DNA of 64,000 nucleotides, from the NCBI GenBank assembly GCA_035575515.1, contig DATLXU010000077.1, positions 61,856 to 125,855 on the forward strand, in the 5' to 3' direction. The translations under genes were made by a program, and so were the position numbers. Source of the DNA: DATLXU01 sp035575515 (GTDB taxonomy: Bacteria; Acidobacteriota; Blastocatellia; UBA7656). This document shows positions 1-7,963 of the stretch, one piece after another. The first letter of the stretch is position 1, and every line of letters starts with the position of its first letter. The notes beneath the pieces were generated by a model. That model ran no database searches and was not told the DNA's origin. It saw only the letters and a list, made by a program, of their open reading frames with translations.

Positions 1-416
1 TGCTTTGCGCCCTCACCGACTTTGCCCGCAACGTCTTCGGCCTTATCGCCGACCGTAGCGCCTGCGCCTTTGGCCGCGCCCGCCGCTGCTTTCAGTTCAT
101 CTGCGGTCGCGTCCATCGCGCGGTCAATAATATCGGGGTCTTTAACCTCGACGGGTTGCGGGTTGTCGCGGTATTCAACAAGCACAACGCGATTGCCGTT
201 CGGGCGCGTCACGCGCGTCACCTTAGCAATATCGCCCGACGGAAATGCTCTTACTTCGGTCTTGTATCCTTCTTTTTCATCAAGCGTGACGGTCGAGTTG
301 TCGGCCTTCACTTGAGCCTGATTGGTGTTGCTTTGCTGGCTGCTGCCTTTGCACCCGAACGTTGCTGCCGCGAGCGCGAGCATTGCAATCAACAACGTGA
401 GCTTCGTCATTCTCAT
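1..416 (-). CDS. Lipoprotein, C-terminus cut by the window edge
   Basis: The reading frame opens at an ATG at 416-414 and runs without a stop off the left edge, so at least 138 codons are present. A GGAGGAAAG-like ribosome binding site precedes the start. The first 22 residues form a signal peptide ending in a lipobox (ATFGC), so the protein is probably lipid-anchored after export. After a Gln/Asn/Ser-rich linker comes a short charged region. The visible end is rich in Ala, Gly, Lys and Asp with a repeating 'AGATVGDKAEDVAGKVGE' style, as in YtxH-like or LEA-like amphipathic proteins. No enzyme motif is visible and the function is unknown. Everything past base 1 is missing. Confidence 0.75.
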   Translation of the reverse strand, partial: MRMTKLTLLIAMLALAAATFGCKGSSQQSNTNQAQVKADNSTVTLDEKEGYKTEVRAFPSGDIAKVTRVTRPNGNRVVLVEYRDNPQPVEVKDPDIIDRAMDATADELKAAAGAAKGAGATVGDKAEDVAGKVGEGAK

Positions 417-511
417 AATATCTTTCCTCCGGCCATGAATTAACATGGCAGGAACGAAATCAACAATAGCAATGCATGTGCCAGCGCTTCTACGTCGCGC
501 GATCAACTTCT

Positions 512-985
512 CTACCTTCCTCGACGCAGATGGTCAATCGAATAGCCGTTGTACTCCGACAACCACAACAGTATGAAAAATATCAACGCGTAAGAGAGAT
601 TGTGCGCCGTCGTTGCCGGGTCGCCTTTCCACATAGTGCCAAAGGTGAGCGCCATCATCAGCAGGCTTCCAATAATCAATCCGAAGACATTGAACAGACC
701 AAGCAACAACAACCCGCCGACCAGCACTTCGATGAAAGGCAGCGCGTAGCCAAACGCCCCGACCAGAACCGCAGGCAGCTTGCCCGTGAACTGCTGCTGC
801 AACCCGGCAGCAAACATGCCTACGCCCATCAGGAATTTCCCGATGCCTGTAGCCAGAAAGACCAAGCCCATCGTGACACGCAGCAGCGCATAGGCCGCCT
901 TGCGGTAGATCGGATGCCCGACTTTGATCTCTCTTTCTCTCGGCGCATCGTAGGCTGTGTTTGTAAACTCCCTGTGACTAATCAT
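512..985 (-). CDS. DoxX-family integral membrane protein
   Basis: A 157-residue protein with a strong AAGGAGG ribosome binding site eight bases before the ATG. Residues 1-30 are a soluble N-terminus. Four hydrophobic segments follow at about 30-55, 68-85, 88-115 and 130-148. The GxGKF motif after the first segment and the PFIEVLVGGLLLLG segment are typical of the DoxX / quinol-oxidase-subunit (DoxD-like) family. Members are linked to redox stress or to thiosulfate:quinone oxidation, but no specific reaction can be read from this sequence. It lies between a lipoprotein and a YceI protein on the same strand. Confidence 0.8.
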   Translation of the reverse strand: MISHREFTNTAYDAPREREIKVGHPIYRKAAYALLRVTMGLVFLATGIGKFLMGVGMFAAGLQQQFTGKLPAVLVGAFGYALPFIEVLVGGLLLLGLFNVFGLIIGSLLMMALTFGTMWKGDPATTAHNLSYALIFFILLWLSEYNGYSIDHLRRGR

Positions 986-1013
986 TGCTTTAACCTCCTT
1001 GCTCGGTATGAAT

Positions 1014-1667
1014 TCAATATCGGTTTGCTACGATGTCGAACGTGAACTTAACTTTGTTCCTCACGCGAATCGTGCCAGCTTTGATCGAATGAGTCTTGAC
1101 GTTGTAATCACTGCGATTGACGGAAAACTCTCCGCTCGCGTGAAGCGTGTCGCCGTTGAGCATAACGCGCGCGGGAATCGTTATATGGCGCGTGACTCCG
1201 TGCAGTGTAAGGTCGCCGCCGATTTCGGCTTCAAACTGGTTTTCGGTCATCTTCTTCGCTTTAACGTCTGTGCTTTTGAAAACTATGTCGGGATACTTGT
1301 CGGCTTCGAGCACTTCCTTGCGCGCACCGTTGTTAATAATCTGTTTCTGCTGCTCGGTGAAATTCCTGCCCGTCTCTTCTAGAGATGCGGCTTTGACCGT
1401 CATTTGAAGCGATGCAGGCGTGAGCGTTCCCGCAGTGGCTTCAGCTTCTCCTGAAAAATCACGGATGGCGAAATGATGATCGTGCCCAAGAAACCACAAA
1501 ATCCCGCCCGAAAACGCCTCGACCATAAAGCGGCTTTCGGTCGGATTGATCCTGTAACGCGCGGGCGCGGGCTTTCTTTCGCCAAGCCTTGCAACAGAGC
1601 GGGTTTGGCCGAATGTGCCTGTAGCAAGTGCGATTATCAAAATGAAAATTGGAAGCGCGAATTTCAT
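1014..1667 (-). CDS. YceI-family periplasmic lipid-binding protein
   Basis: The start is set at the ATG at 1667, before MKFALPIF, because a GAGGGG ribosome binding site lies a few bases upstream. An upstream ATG at 1691 lacks one. A cleavable signal peptide ends near TFGQ (about residue 21). The mature part has the YceI hallmarks: 'YRINPTESRFMVEAF' at the start, 'GHDHHFAIRDFSGE' in the first strands, a central helix-rich 'FTEQQKQIINN' stretch, and 'GDLTLHGVTRHI' near the end. YceI proteins are lipocalin-like barrels that hold a polyisoprenoid chain in the periplasm. The ligand here is not known. The mutual order with the DoxX gene is compatible with co-transcription. Confidence 0.88.
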   Translation of the reverse strand: MKFALPIFILIIALATGTFGQTRSVARLGERKPAPARYRINPTESRFMVEAFSGGILWFLGHDHHFAIRDFSGEAEATAGTLTPASLQMTVKAASLEETGRNFTEQQKQIINNGARKEVLEADKYPDIVFKSTDVKAKKMTENQFEAEIGGDLTLHGVTRHITIPARVMLNGDTLHASGEFSVNRSDYNVKTHSIKAGTIRVRNKVKFTFDIVANRY

Positions 1668-1731
1668 CTTTAGCCCCTCGACACACATCAATCTTCGCCC
1701 TTCAACTTTTGCGATGGGACAGCAAGCGTCT

Positions 1732-1760
1732 TATATAATCAGAGCAGGCAAATCCCTCAA
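1732..1760 (-). promoter_or_regulatory. Predicted sigma-70 promoter for the YceI gene
   Basis: On the minus strand, TTGAGG (1760-1755), a 17-base spacer and TATATA (1737-1732) stand about 65 bases before the YceI start. Both hexamers are close to consensus and the spacing is optimal. Confidence 0.5.
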
Positions 1761-1940
1761 AAAATACACCGCTCAATCAATCAATAATTGGCAATAGCGA
1801 TGCCATAGCTGGAATACAAAATACAGCAGAGTATTTTTGCGGCGGGCGGTCATTCGGTTGTCAGAGGCGGCAGCAAGAGGTTTGATTACCGGGCTGTGAG
1901 TACGAATTTGCAACAGCGCGTATCGGACAAAGACATTAAT

Positions 1941-3221
1941 TCAGGCTTCAGCGTGTTCGTACTTTTTGAAGACGAGCGCAGAGTTCTTCGAGCCGAAGGC
2001 GATGCAGTTGCACAGCGCGGCATCAATGCGAGCTTCTCGTCCTGTGTTCGGAACATAATCGAGGTCGCATTCGGGATCGCTTGTCTCAATGTTGATCGTT
2101 GGCGGGGCGTAATTGTGCTTCATCGCCATAAGCGTGGCGACAACGCCAGCCGCGCCCGACGCGCCCTGCGGATGGCCTATCATTGATTTGGTGGAACTGG
2201 TGGGAATATTCTTTGCGCGGTCGCCGAAGGCAATTCGCACCGCTGCCGACTCCGTCCGGTCATTTATCTTCGTGGCTGTGCCGTGCAGGTTCAGGTAATC
2301 AATCTCATCCATCGAAAGGCCCGCGCTCTCCACCGCCATCCGCATTGCACGCGCGGCGTCGTGACCGGTCGGCGCAATCTGCACTCGATGATAAGCGTCG
2401 CAGGTCGAAGCGTAGCCGACGAGTTCCGCATAAATGTTTGCGCCTCGCTTGATGGCGTGTTCGAGTTCTTCGAGGATCAAAATCCACGCGCCTTCGCCAA
2501 GAACGAACCCGTCGCGGTCCGCGTTGAACGGACGCGATGCGCGATGCGGCTCATCGTTCCACCGGGTCGTCACGGTTCCCATTCGACAAAACGCGGTCAT
2601 CAGGCCGAACGTTATGCAGGCTTCGACCCCGCCCGTGACAACAGTTTCAATCTGTCCCAGTCGAATCGCATTCCAAGCGTATCCAAGCGCATCTGTCGAG
2701 CTTGTGCAGCCGGTCGAGACGACATGGCTCATGCCGTGAAGGCGAAAGCGCATGTTGATTTCGCTTGAGATCATTCCGACAAACGATGCGACGATTGAGT
2801 AAGGGCTGACGCGGCGATAGGCAGTATCGTGGTCGCCGCGATCATAATATTGCTTGTATTGGCGTTCGGCGAATTCAATGCCGCCCGCGCCCGTGCCGAC
2901 AACCACACCGATCTTTTCGCGCTCGTCAGTTGAAAGCGACTCGAAATCTATCTGAGCGTCTTCGGCTGCTTCTTCTGTGGCGAAGAAAGCCATCGGCACG
3001 GCGCGTTGCACTCGGTCTTTATCTTTTTTTGTGATGTAGCGGTCGAAGTCGAAATCTTTGACTTCAGCGGCGACGCGGCAGGAAAGTTTCGATGCGTCAA
3101 AGAGTGTGATTGGTCCGGTCCCGCTCACTCCGTTTCGAGTGGCTTGCCAAAATCTTTCGCGGCCAATGCCGTTCGGGCTGACGGCTCCCATTCCGGTTAC
3201 AACAACTCGTCTCAAAGACAT
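1941..3221 (-). CDS. Beta-ketoacyl synthase with KS-alpha-like motifs
   Basis: A 426-residue condensing enzyme. The start is the ATG at 3221 (MSLRRVVVTGMG), preceded by GGAGGTGA; the longer upstream frame has no such site. The full catalytic set is present: Cys172 in VSTGCTSSTDALG, His313 in LHGTATKINDRTES, Lys345 and His350 in TKSMIGHPQGASGA. The family condenses malonyl-ACP with an acyl chain. The cysteine loop and the 'TKxNDRxE' stretch look more like the ketosynthase-alpha subunits of type II polyketide and aryl-polyene systems than like FabF of primary metabolism. No acyl carrier protein, chain-length factor or ketoreductase lies beside it, so it may be an ordinary FabF-type enzyme or a stand-alone one acting with partners elsewhere. 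It follows the FN3 lipoprotein gene by 90 bases. Confidence 0.88.
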   Translation of the reverse strand: MSLRRVVVTGMGAVSPNGIGRERFWQATRNGVSGTGPITLFDASKLSCRVAAEVKDFDFDRYITKKDKDRVQRAVPMAFFATEEAAEDAQIDFESLSTDEREKIGVVVGTGAGGIEFAERQYKQYYDRGDHDTAYRRVSPYSIVASFVGMISSEINMRFRLHGMSHVVSTGCTSSTDALGYAWNAIRLGQIETVVTGGVEACITFGLMTAFCRMGTVTTRWNDEPHRASRPFNADRDGFVLGEGAWILILEELEHAIKRGANIYAELVGYASTCDAYHRVQIAPTGHDAARAMRMAVESAGLSMDEIDYLNLHGTATKINDRTESAAVRIAFGDRAKNIPTSSTKSMIGHPQGASGAAGVVATLMAMKHNYAPPTINIETSDPECDLDYVPNTGREARIDAALCNCIAFGSKNSALVFKKYEHAEA

Positions 3222-3311
3222 CGAGTTCACCTCCGATGAAACTCGCGCGATCCTTTCGAAATGTCTGTACTTCCATTCTACGCTAAGAGGCGCGGTTTGA
3301 CGCAAGCTGGT

Positions 3312-4412
3312 TCAAGGGTGAGCGGTTTCGCTCACAATCTTAGACGGCGCGCTCTCATTATCGAAGCGGTCAACAGCCGTGACCCTGTAATAATACGTCT
3401 GGTCAACGACGACGCGGTCATCGTGGTACGTCGTCGTCGTTATCGGCTGAGCGGTGAGCTTGATCCAATCTTTTTCTGCAGCGTCGGCTGAAGCTGCGCG
3501 ATAGACGTTATAGCCGACGACATCGCGCTCAGAGTTGCTCGGCCAGAAGAGACTGATTACTCCATTGGCTGACGCGATTGAAACAGGGTCGGGCGCGGCT
3601 GGCGCAAAGCGATCAACGGGCGTGAACTGTAAAGGAAGACTATCGGCGCTTTCAATCAATCCGTTCGGTCCCTGCGACACTGCGCGAACAGTATAGACGT
3701 AATCCATCTGGTACTCGAAATCCTTGTCGGTGAAACTCGTTTCGGCAATTGGATCAGAGTTCAATCGCTCGCCCGTGAGCGCGCTCTTCGCCTTCCTGCG
3801 ATAGATGTTGTAACCGATGATTGATGCAGGCTGCGAGCCATCAACGTTCGCTTCGGGTGCGCTCCATGAAATTAAAACTTCATCCTGAGCGGGAGCTGTT
3901 GCGGCAAGGTTCGTTGGAGGCAATGCGATGCCGGGTGCTGGCTCTATCGAAACGGTATTGGAAAACGCGGCGTGTTGCTCGCGCTTGTTCACATAGCGCA
4001 CGGCGTAGCGCAGGCGAAGGTTAGCCAATTGCGCAGGCTGGCTTAGATTGACTGAATCCCTGAATTCTAAATGGCCGAGGGCTTTCGCCTGAGCTTCGAT
4101 CTTTGCGCGATCAATGAAGCCAATCATCTGCGCCGATTCTTCGTAGTCATCCGCATCGAGCACAGGTTCTTCATTGCGTCTTTCAATGAGCCGATAGACT
4201 TCGGCGCGAGCGATATAGGCGCTGCTCGACTCTTTTTGAACTAGCGCGGGCGCGGGCCAGGTGAGGATGATTTCACCTCCACGCTGAATTGCAGTTAGCT
4301 CTGCCGTGCGTTCTGTGATGCGCGATGGCGGGATGGGCGCGCCGACCTTGCCGCAGGCGATAAGGCAAAAGGCAAAAGGCAAAAGGCAAAAGTGGCGGAT
4401 CAATCGCGGCAT
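3312..4412 (-). CDS. Lipoprotein with three fibronectin type III domains
   Basis: A 366-residue protein (ATG at 4412; an in-frame TTG lies one codon earlier). The N-terminus is a lipoprotein signal peptide with lipobox LIAC at about residue 20. Three fibronectin-III-like repeats follow at about 27-150, 155-250 and 258-360. Each shows the conserved Trp of strand C (ILTWPAP, LISWSAP, LFWPSN) and the 'YNVYR / YYYRVTAVD' strand pair. Such proteins are usually anchored on the outer face of a membrane and bind partners or polysaccharide; no catalytic motif is seen. Part of the signal peptide is encoded by a GGCAAAA heptamer repeat (see 4364-4476). It lies downstream of hslU on the same strand. Confidence 0.8.
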   Translation of the reverse strand: MPRLIRHFCLLPFAFCLIACGKVGAPIPPSRITERTAELTAIQRGGEIILTWPAPALVQKESSSAYIARAEVYRLIERRNEEPVLDADDYEESAQMIGFIDRAKIEAQAKALGHLEFRDSVNLSQPAQLANLRLRYAVRYVNKREQHAAFSNTVSIEPAPGIALPPTNLAATAPAQDEVLISWSAPEANVDGSQPASIIGYNIYRRKAKSALTGERLNSDPIAETSFTDKDFEYQMDYVYTVRAVSQGPNGLIESADSLPLQFTPVDRFAPAAPDPVSIASANGVISLFWPSNSERDVVGYNVYRAASADAAEKDWIKLTAQPITTTTYHDDRVVVDQTYYYRVTAVDRFDNESAPSKIVSETAHP

Positions 4413-4476
4413 CAAATCTCTCGTCGGCTTAGCAGCGGGGCTACTTATTTTTGCCCTTTGCCTTTTGCCTTTTGCC
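4364..4476. repeat. Inverted pair of heptamer tandem repeats (GGCAAAA)n
   Basis: Four perfect tandem copies of GGCAAAA occupy 4364-4391. Facing them, four copies of TTTTGCC (one with a single change, CTTTGCC) occupy 4449-4476. The two arms can pair into a 28-base stem around a 57-base loop. The left arm lies inside the signal-peptide codons of the FN3 lipoprotein. The right arm ends two bases before the hslU stop codon. Confidence 0.9.
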
Positions 4477-4478
4477 TT

Positions 4479-5864
4479 CTAAAGGATGTACCGGCTGAGG
4501 TCTTCGTTCTTCACGATCTCGGCCAGTTGCTTTTGAACGTAGGCCGAGTCAATCACGACGTTCTTATCCTTGAGATCAGGTCCCTCAAATGAGTATTCAT
4601 CGAGCAGCGTCTCCATGATCGTGTGCAGTCGGCGCGCGCCGATGTCTTCGGTCTGTTCGTTCACGGAAAACGCAAATCGCGCAATTGCATCAATCGCGTC
4701 TTCGGTGAACGAAAGCTCGATGCCTTCGGTTTCAAGCAGCGCCTTGTATTGACGAACGAGCGAGTTCTTAGGCTCGGTCAAAATCCGCTTGAAATCCTCA
4801 ACCGTAAGCGGCTTCAGCTCAACGCGAATAGGGAAGCGGCCTTGAAGCTCAGGTATCAAATCAGACGGCTTCGACACATGGAACGCGCCCGCCGCCATAA
4901 AGAGTATATGGTCTGTCTTCACCATGCCGTAGCGCGTGTTGACGGTTGTTCCTTCAACAATCGGCAGGATGTCGCGCTGCACGCCTTCGCGCGAAACATC
5001 CGGTCCCTGCCCGCTTTCGCGCCCCGCGATTTTGTCTATTTCGTCGAGGAAGATTATGCCGGATGACTCGACGCGCTCGATTGCCGCGCGGGCGACCTGA
5101 TCCATGTCAATGAGCTTTTGCTCTTCTTCTTGAGTGAGATATTCCATCGCTTCGTCAACGCGCATCTTGCGCTGTTTGGGGCGACCGCCGAACATATTCG
5201 GAAACATATCGCGCAGGTTTATGTCCATCTCTTCGATGCCCTGCGGCGTGTAGATTTCAAAGTGTCCCGGCGCGTTCCGCTCCTGAACTTCAAGCTCGAC
5301 GATGCGAGCATTCAAGCGGCCTTCGCGCAACTGCTGGCGGAGCTTTTCGCGCGTGCGCTCGAATTGTTCAAGGTTTGTGTCGCCTTCAGTGTCTTCCATC
5401 TGGCGTGAGCGCGGCAGCAGCAGATCGAGCATTCGCTCTTCCGCGTTCTGCTCCGCTTTGTCAGCGATTTCTGCGATCTTCTCTTCGCGCACAAGGTCAA
5501 TGCCTATCTCGACGAGGTCGCGAATCATTGATTCAACGTCGCGCCCAACGTAGCCGACTTCCGTAAACTTCGAGGCTTCGACTTTGAGGAAAGGCGAATT
5601 TGAAAGCCGTGCGAGCCTGCGCGCGATTTCGGTTTTGCCGATGCCGGTCGAGCCGATCATTATGATGTTTTTAGGAATAACATCCTGCGCAAGCTCAGGC
5701 GGCAGCTTCTGACGACGAATGCGGTTGCGCAGAGCGATTGCCACCGCGCGCTTTGCGGCGTGCTGGCCGACTACGTACTTGTCAAGCTCCTGCACGATCT
5801 CGCGCGGAGTCATCTCGTCGAGCTTGCGTTGTTGTTCGACTTCACCTGAAAGATAGATAACCAT
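4479..5864 (-). CDS. hslU: ATP-dependent protease ATPase subunit HslU
   Basis: A 461-residue AAA+ unfoldase that feeds substrates into the HslV peptidase chamber in the cytoplasm. The Walker A is GSTGIGKTE at 71-79 (Ser replaces the usual Pro), followed by the family's pore-loop region KFTEVGYVGRDVE. The long I-domain runs at about 125-250, Walker B is GIIFLDEIDK, and arginine and sensor motifs lie at GRFPIRVEL and EDIGARRLHT. The C-terminus LSRYIL is the tail that inserts between HslV subunits. The ATG at 5864 gives 17 extra residues before the DEMTPREIV sequence where most HslU proteins start, so the true start may be internal. It follows hslV by 45 bases as one operon. Confidence 0.97.
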   Translation of the reverse strand: MVIYLSGEVEQQRKLDEMTPREIVQELDKYVVGQHAAKRAVAIALRNRIRRQKLPPELAQDVIPKNIIMIGSTGIGKTEIARRLARLSNSPFLKVEASKFTEVGYVGRDVESMIRDLVEIGIDLVREEKIAEIADKAEQNAEERMLDLLLPRSRQMEDTEGDTNLEQFERTREKLRQQLREGRLNARIVELEVQERNAPGHFEIYTPQGIEEMDINLRDMFPNMFGGRPKQRKMRVDEAMEYLTQEEEQKLIDMDQVARAAIERVESSGIIFLDEIDKIAGRESGQGPDVSREGVQRDILPIVEGTTVNTRYGMVKTDHILFMAAGAFHVSKPSDLIPELQGRFPIRVELKPLTVEDFKRILTEPKNSLVRQYKALLETEGIELSFTEDAIDAIARFAFSVNEQTEDIGARRLHTIMETLLDEYSFEGPDLKDKNVVIDSAYVQKQLAEIVKNEDLSRYIL

Positions 5865-5909
5865 AATTGTGTATCAATGGCGGTTCGACGGTTAAAACCG
5901 GATGCTAGA

Positions 5910-6473
5910 TTATAACTCTTCAATTATGAGATTTGAATTCGTGTAGATGTCAATTTCGCCCGCGATCTTCATCGCCTCGATGGCAATCTCTTTCGCTTCC
6001 ATGTTCGTGTGACGAATCATCGCGCGCGCCGCCGCCGTCGCAAAGGGACCGCCCGATCCTATCGCCACAACGCCATCGTCCGGCTCAATCACATCGCCGC
6101 CGCCCGACAGGACGAGCGACGCTTTTTCGTCAGCGACGATTAGCAGAGCTTCGAGGTGGCGGAGGTACTTATCGGTGCGCCACTCCTTGCCGAGTTCTAC
6201 GGCGGCGCGCATCAACTGGCCGTGATACTGTTCGAGCTTGGCTTCGAATCTGGTGAACAGAGTGAAGGCGTCGGCGGTTGAGCCTGCGAATCCCGCGATG
6301 ATTTTGTCGTTGTAGAGGCGGCGCACTTTTCGCGCGCCCGATTTCATGATCGTTTTATCGAACGTCACCTGACCGTCGCCCACGACAGCGACTCGATTGT
6401 TTCTGCGCACTGCGAGTATTGTTGTGCTGTGAATTTCGGGGCGAGCGTCCGTGTGGAAATTCTTGCTTCGCAT
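5910..6473 (-). CDS. hslV: ATP-dependent protease peptidase subunit HslV
   Basis: A 187-residue proteasome-like threonine peptidase. The catalytic N-terminal threonine of the mature protein is expected in STTILAVRRNN (about residue 17 or 18), so a propeptide of about 16 residues must be removed. Some other bacteria have such a propeptide, while E. coli has only Met. GDGQVTFD, KVRRLYNDKIIAGFAGS and the C-terminal IYTNSNLIIEEL are family signatures. It forms the double hexameric chamber capped by HslU, the next gene on the same strand. A strong promoter ends only about nine bases before the ATG (see 6482-6511), so the message may be nearly leaderless. Confidence 0.97.
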   Translation of the reverse strand: MRSKNFHTDARPEIHSTTILAVRRNNRVAVVGDGQVTFDKTIMKSGARKVRRLYNDKIIAGFAGSTADAFTLFTRFEAKLEQYHGQLMRAAVELGKEWRTDKYLRHLEALLIVADEKASLVLSGGGDVIEPDDGVVAIGSGGPFATAAARAMIRHTNMEAKEIAIEAMKIAGEIDIYTNSNLIIEEL

Positions 6474-6481
6474 AAATGGCG

Positions 6482-6511
6482 ACTATAATCCCGCGATTCT
6501 TGGCTTGTCAA
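6482..6511 (-). promoter_or_regulatory. hslVU promoter with almost no leader
   Basis: On the minus strand a consensus TTGACA (6511-6506), an 18-base spacer and TATAGT (6487-6482) stand directly before hslV. The ATG begins at 6473, so transcription starting 6-8 bases after the -10 box would give a leader of only about one to three bases. No Shine-Dalgarno sequence lies before the ATG. Confidence 0.65.
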
Positions 6512-6517
6512 GAAAGG

Positions 6518-7963
6518 CTACTTTGGCGCGGTTGCTTCAAGCAGACAGAAAGCGGTTTCATCGTCAACGCCTAGATGATTCAGCAGTATGCGAAACGCGC
6601 CGCCGCTCTCTTCGATTATGATCGAGGATTGTGAGAGGAGATTTTTTACAAGCAAATGCTTCTGCGCACGAGCAGCTTTCGCAAGCGGCGATATATCGAG
6701 CAGCAGCGAGTTGAACCGTGTCGAGGCTTCGCCAACTTGGCCGATGTATGCGATTGTCCGCTCATCGGTTTGCCTTATGAAAGAGACAATGCCGCGCGAG
6801 CCGGTGTCAAAAGGAATAAACGAACCGCCTTTGAACACGCTGTCAGAAGTGACTTTGAGAATCTGCTCGTATGATTCTTTCAACGCCAGATCGGGCGTTT
6901 CTTCCGTCAGCGGCTTGATGCGCTGAACGGGCAGCCGCTCGCGCTTGCCTTCCATTTGTCCTTCGTAAATCAGCGACGATCCCGGAAGCGAAAGCATCAA
7001 GGCTGTCGCAGCCACGTTGTTTGATCTGGTAAAGACGGATGCAGCGCGCGGCTCATCGTGGTTTTCTATGAAATAGAGCGAGCTGCGCAGCTCGCTCTCC
7101 GGCCTCGCCAGGCGTTCTATCACCTGTTTTGAATTGTGGTGAATAAGCCCGTCATACAACTTTTTTTCGTAGGCGAGGTCAAAGCCTAGCTTGATTAGGT
7201 CCTGCTCCTTATCCCAATAGGCTTCGGCGATGAATATGAAATCCGGCCTCTCTTTTTTGACTGCGCTGATGGCTTCATCCCAAAACTCGCCGGGCATCTT
7301 CGCGTCAAACCAGGCAGCAGGCGCGAGCGGATACCATTGCTTTCGGATGTAGTCGCGCATCACAAGCATTGCCATATCGCACCGGACCCCATCGGCGTGC
7401 TGGCTTATCCACCTGAGCGTTTCAATCATCCGCGCTCGCAGCTTCGCGTTCGTGTAATTGAGTTGCGCCGTGTCGTGCCAGGGCGGAAAGTACGGATCGC
7501 GCCCGAATGCGATTACTTCGCCCGAAGGATGCAGGAAGAAATCGGCAGTTGATTGCTTGCGCGCAGCCGGGTTGCTGCGGATGAAAAACTCAGGATGCTT
7601 GTCAATCCAAGGCGAGTCAATCGCCATGTGATTTGAAACGAAATCAACTATGACCTTCAATCTCGCAGAGTGAGCGCGCTTGACCAGCGAAGCGAAGGCC
7701 CCTTTTCCGCCAAGCTCGCGGTTGAATTTGTAGGATGGAACTGCGTAGGGCGAGCCGTCGAATTCGTCTGAAACAATCTTCGAGACGCGCCTTGCCCCCT
7801 CGCTTATCTGCCATATGCCCATCAGCCATATGGCATCGAAGCCTAGATTGTTAATAGCAGCTAATTCGTTTTTGCTTATTTGGTCAAAACTCTGACAATG
7901 AACGCGCGTGTTGATCTCGTAGATTCGCAAGATAATTTCTTTCCCAGAAGCCAGTTTTATCAA
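6518..7963 (-). CDS. Alpha-amylase family (GH13) glycoside hydrolase
   Basis: A 481-residue (beta/alpha)8-barrel enzyme acting on alpha-glucans. All four GH13 regions are recognisable: VIVDFVSNH (105-112), DGVRCDMAML with nucleophile Asp196, FIAEAYW with acid/base Glu247, and FIENHDE with Asp303. It is therefore expected to be active. There is no signal peptide, so it probably works on cytoplasmic glycogen or maltodextrin, though the substrate cannot be fixed. The frame starts with TTG at 7963, overlapping the TGA stop of the MarR gene, which suggests translational coupling; no nearby ATG fits the usual N-terminus (IYEINTRV). Regulation by the preceding MarR protein is an inference from gene order. 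Confidence 0.88.
   Translation of the reverse strand: MIKLASGKEIILRIYEINTRVHCQSFDQISKNELAAINNLGFDAIWLMGIWQISEGARRVSKIVSDEFDGSPYAVPSYKFNRELGGKGAFASLVKRAHSARLKVIVDFVSNHMAIDSPWIDKHPEFFIRSNPAARKQSTADFFLHPSGEVIAFGRDPYFPPWHDTAQLNYTNAKLRARMIETLRWISQHADGVRCDMAMLVMRDYIRKQWYPLAPAAWFDAKMPGEFWDEAISAVKKERPDFIFIAEAYWDKEQDLIKLGFDLAYEKKLYDGLIHHNSKQVIERLARPESELRSSLYFIENHDEPRAASVFTRSNNVAATALMLSLPGSSLIYEGQMEGKRERLPVQRIKPLTEETPDLALKESYEQILKVTSDSVFKGGSFIPFDTGSRGIVSFIRQTDERTIAYIGQVGEASTRFNSLLLDISPLAKAARAQKHLLVKNLLSQSSIIIEESGGAFRILLNHLGVDDETAFCLLEATAPK

Noticed and set aside
476..1045. 189-codon plus-strand frame antisense to the DoxX gene
   Set aside because: It is a shadow with Arg/Gln-rich low-complexity translation; the DoxX frame has the transmembrane pattern and a ribosome binding site.
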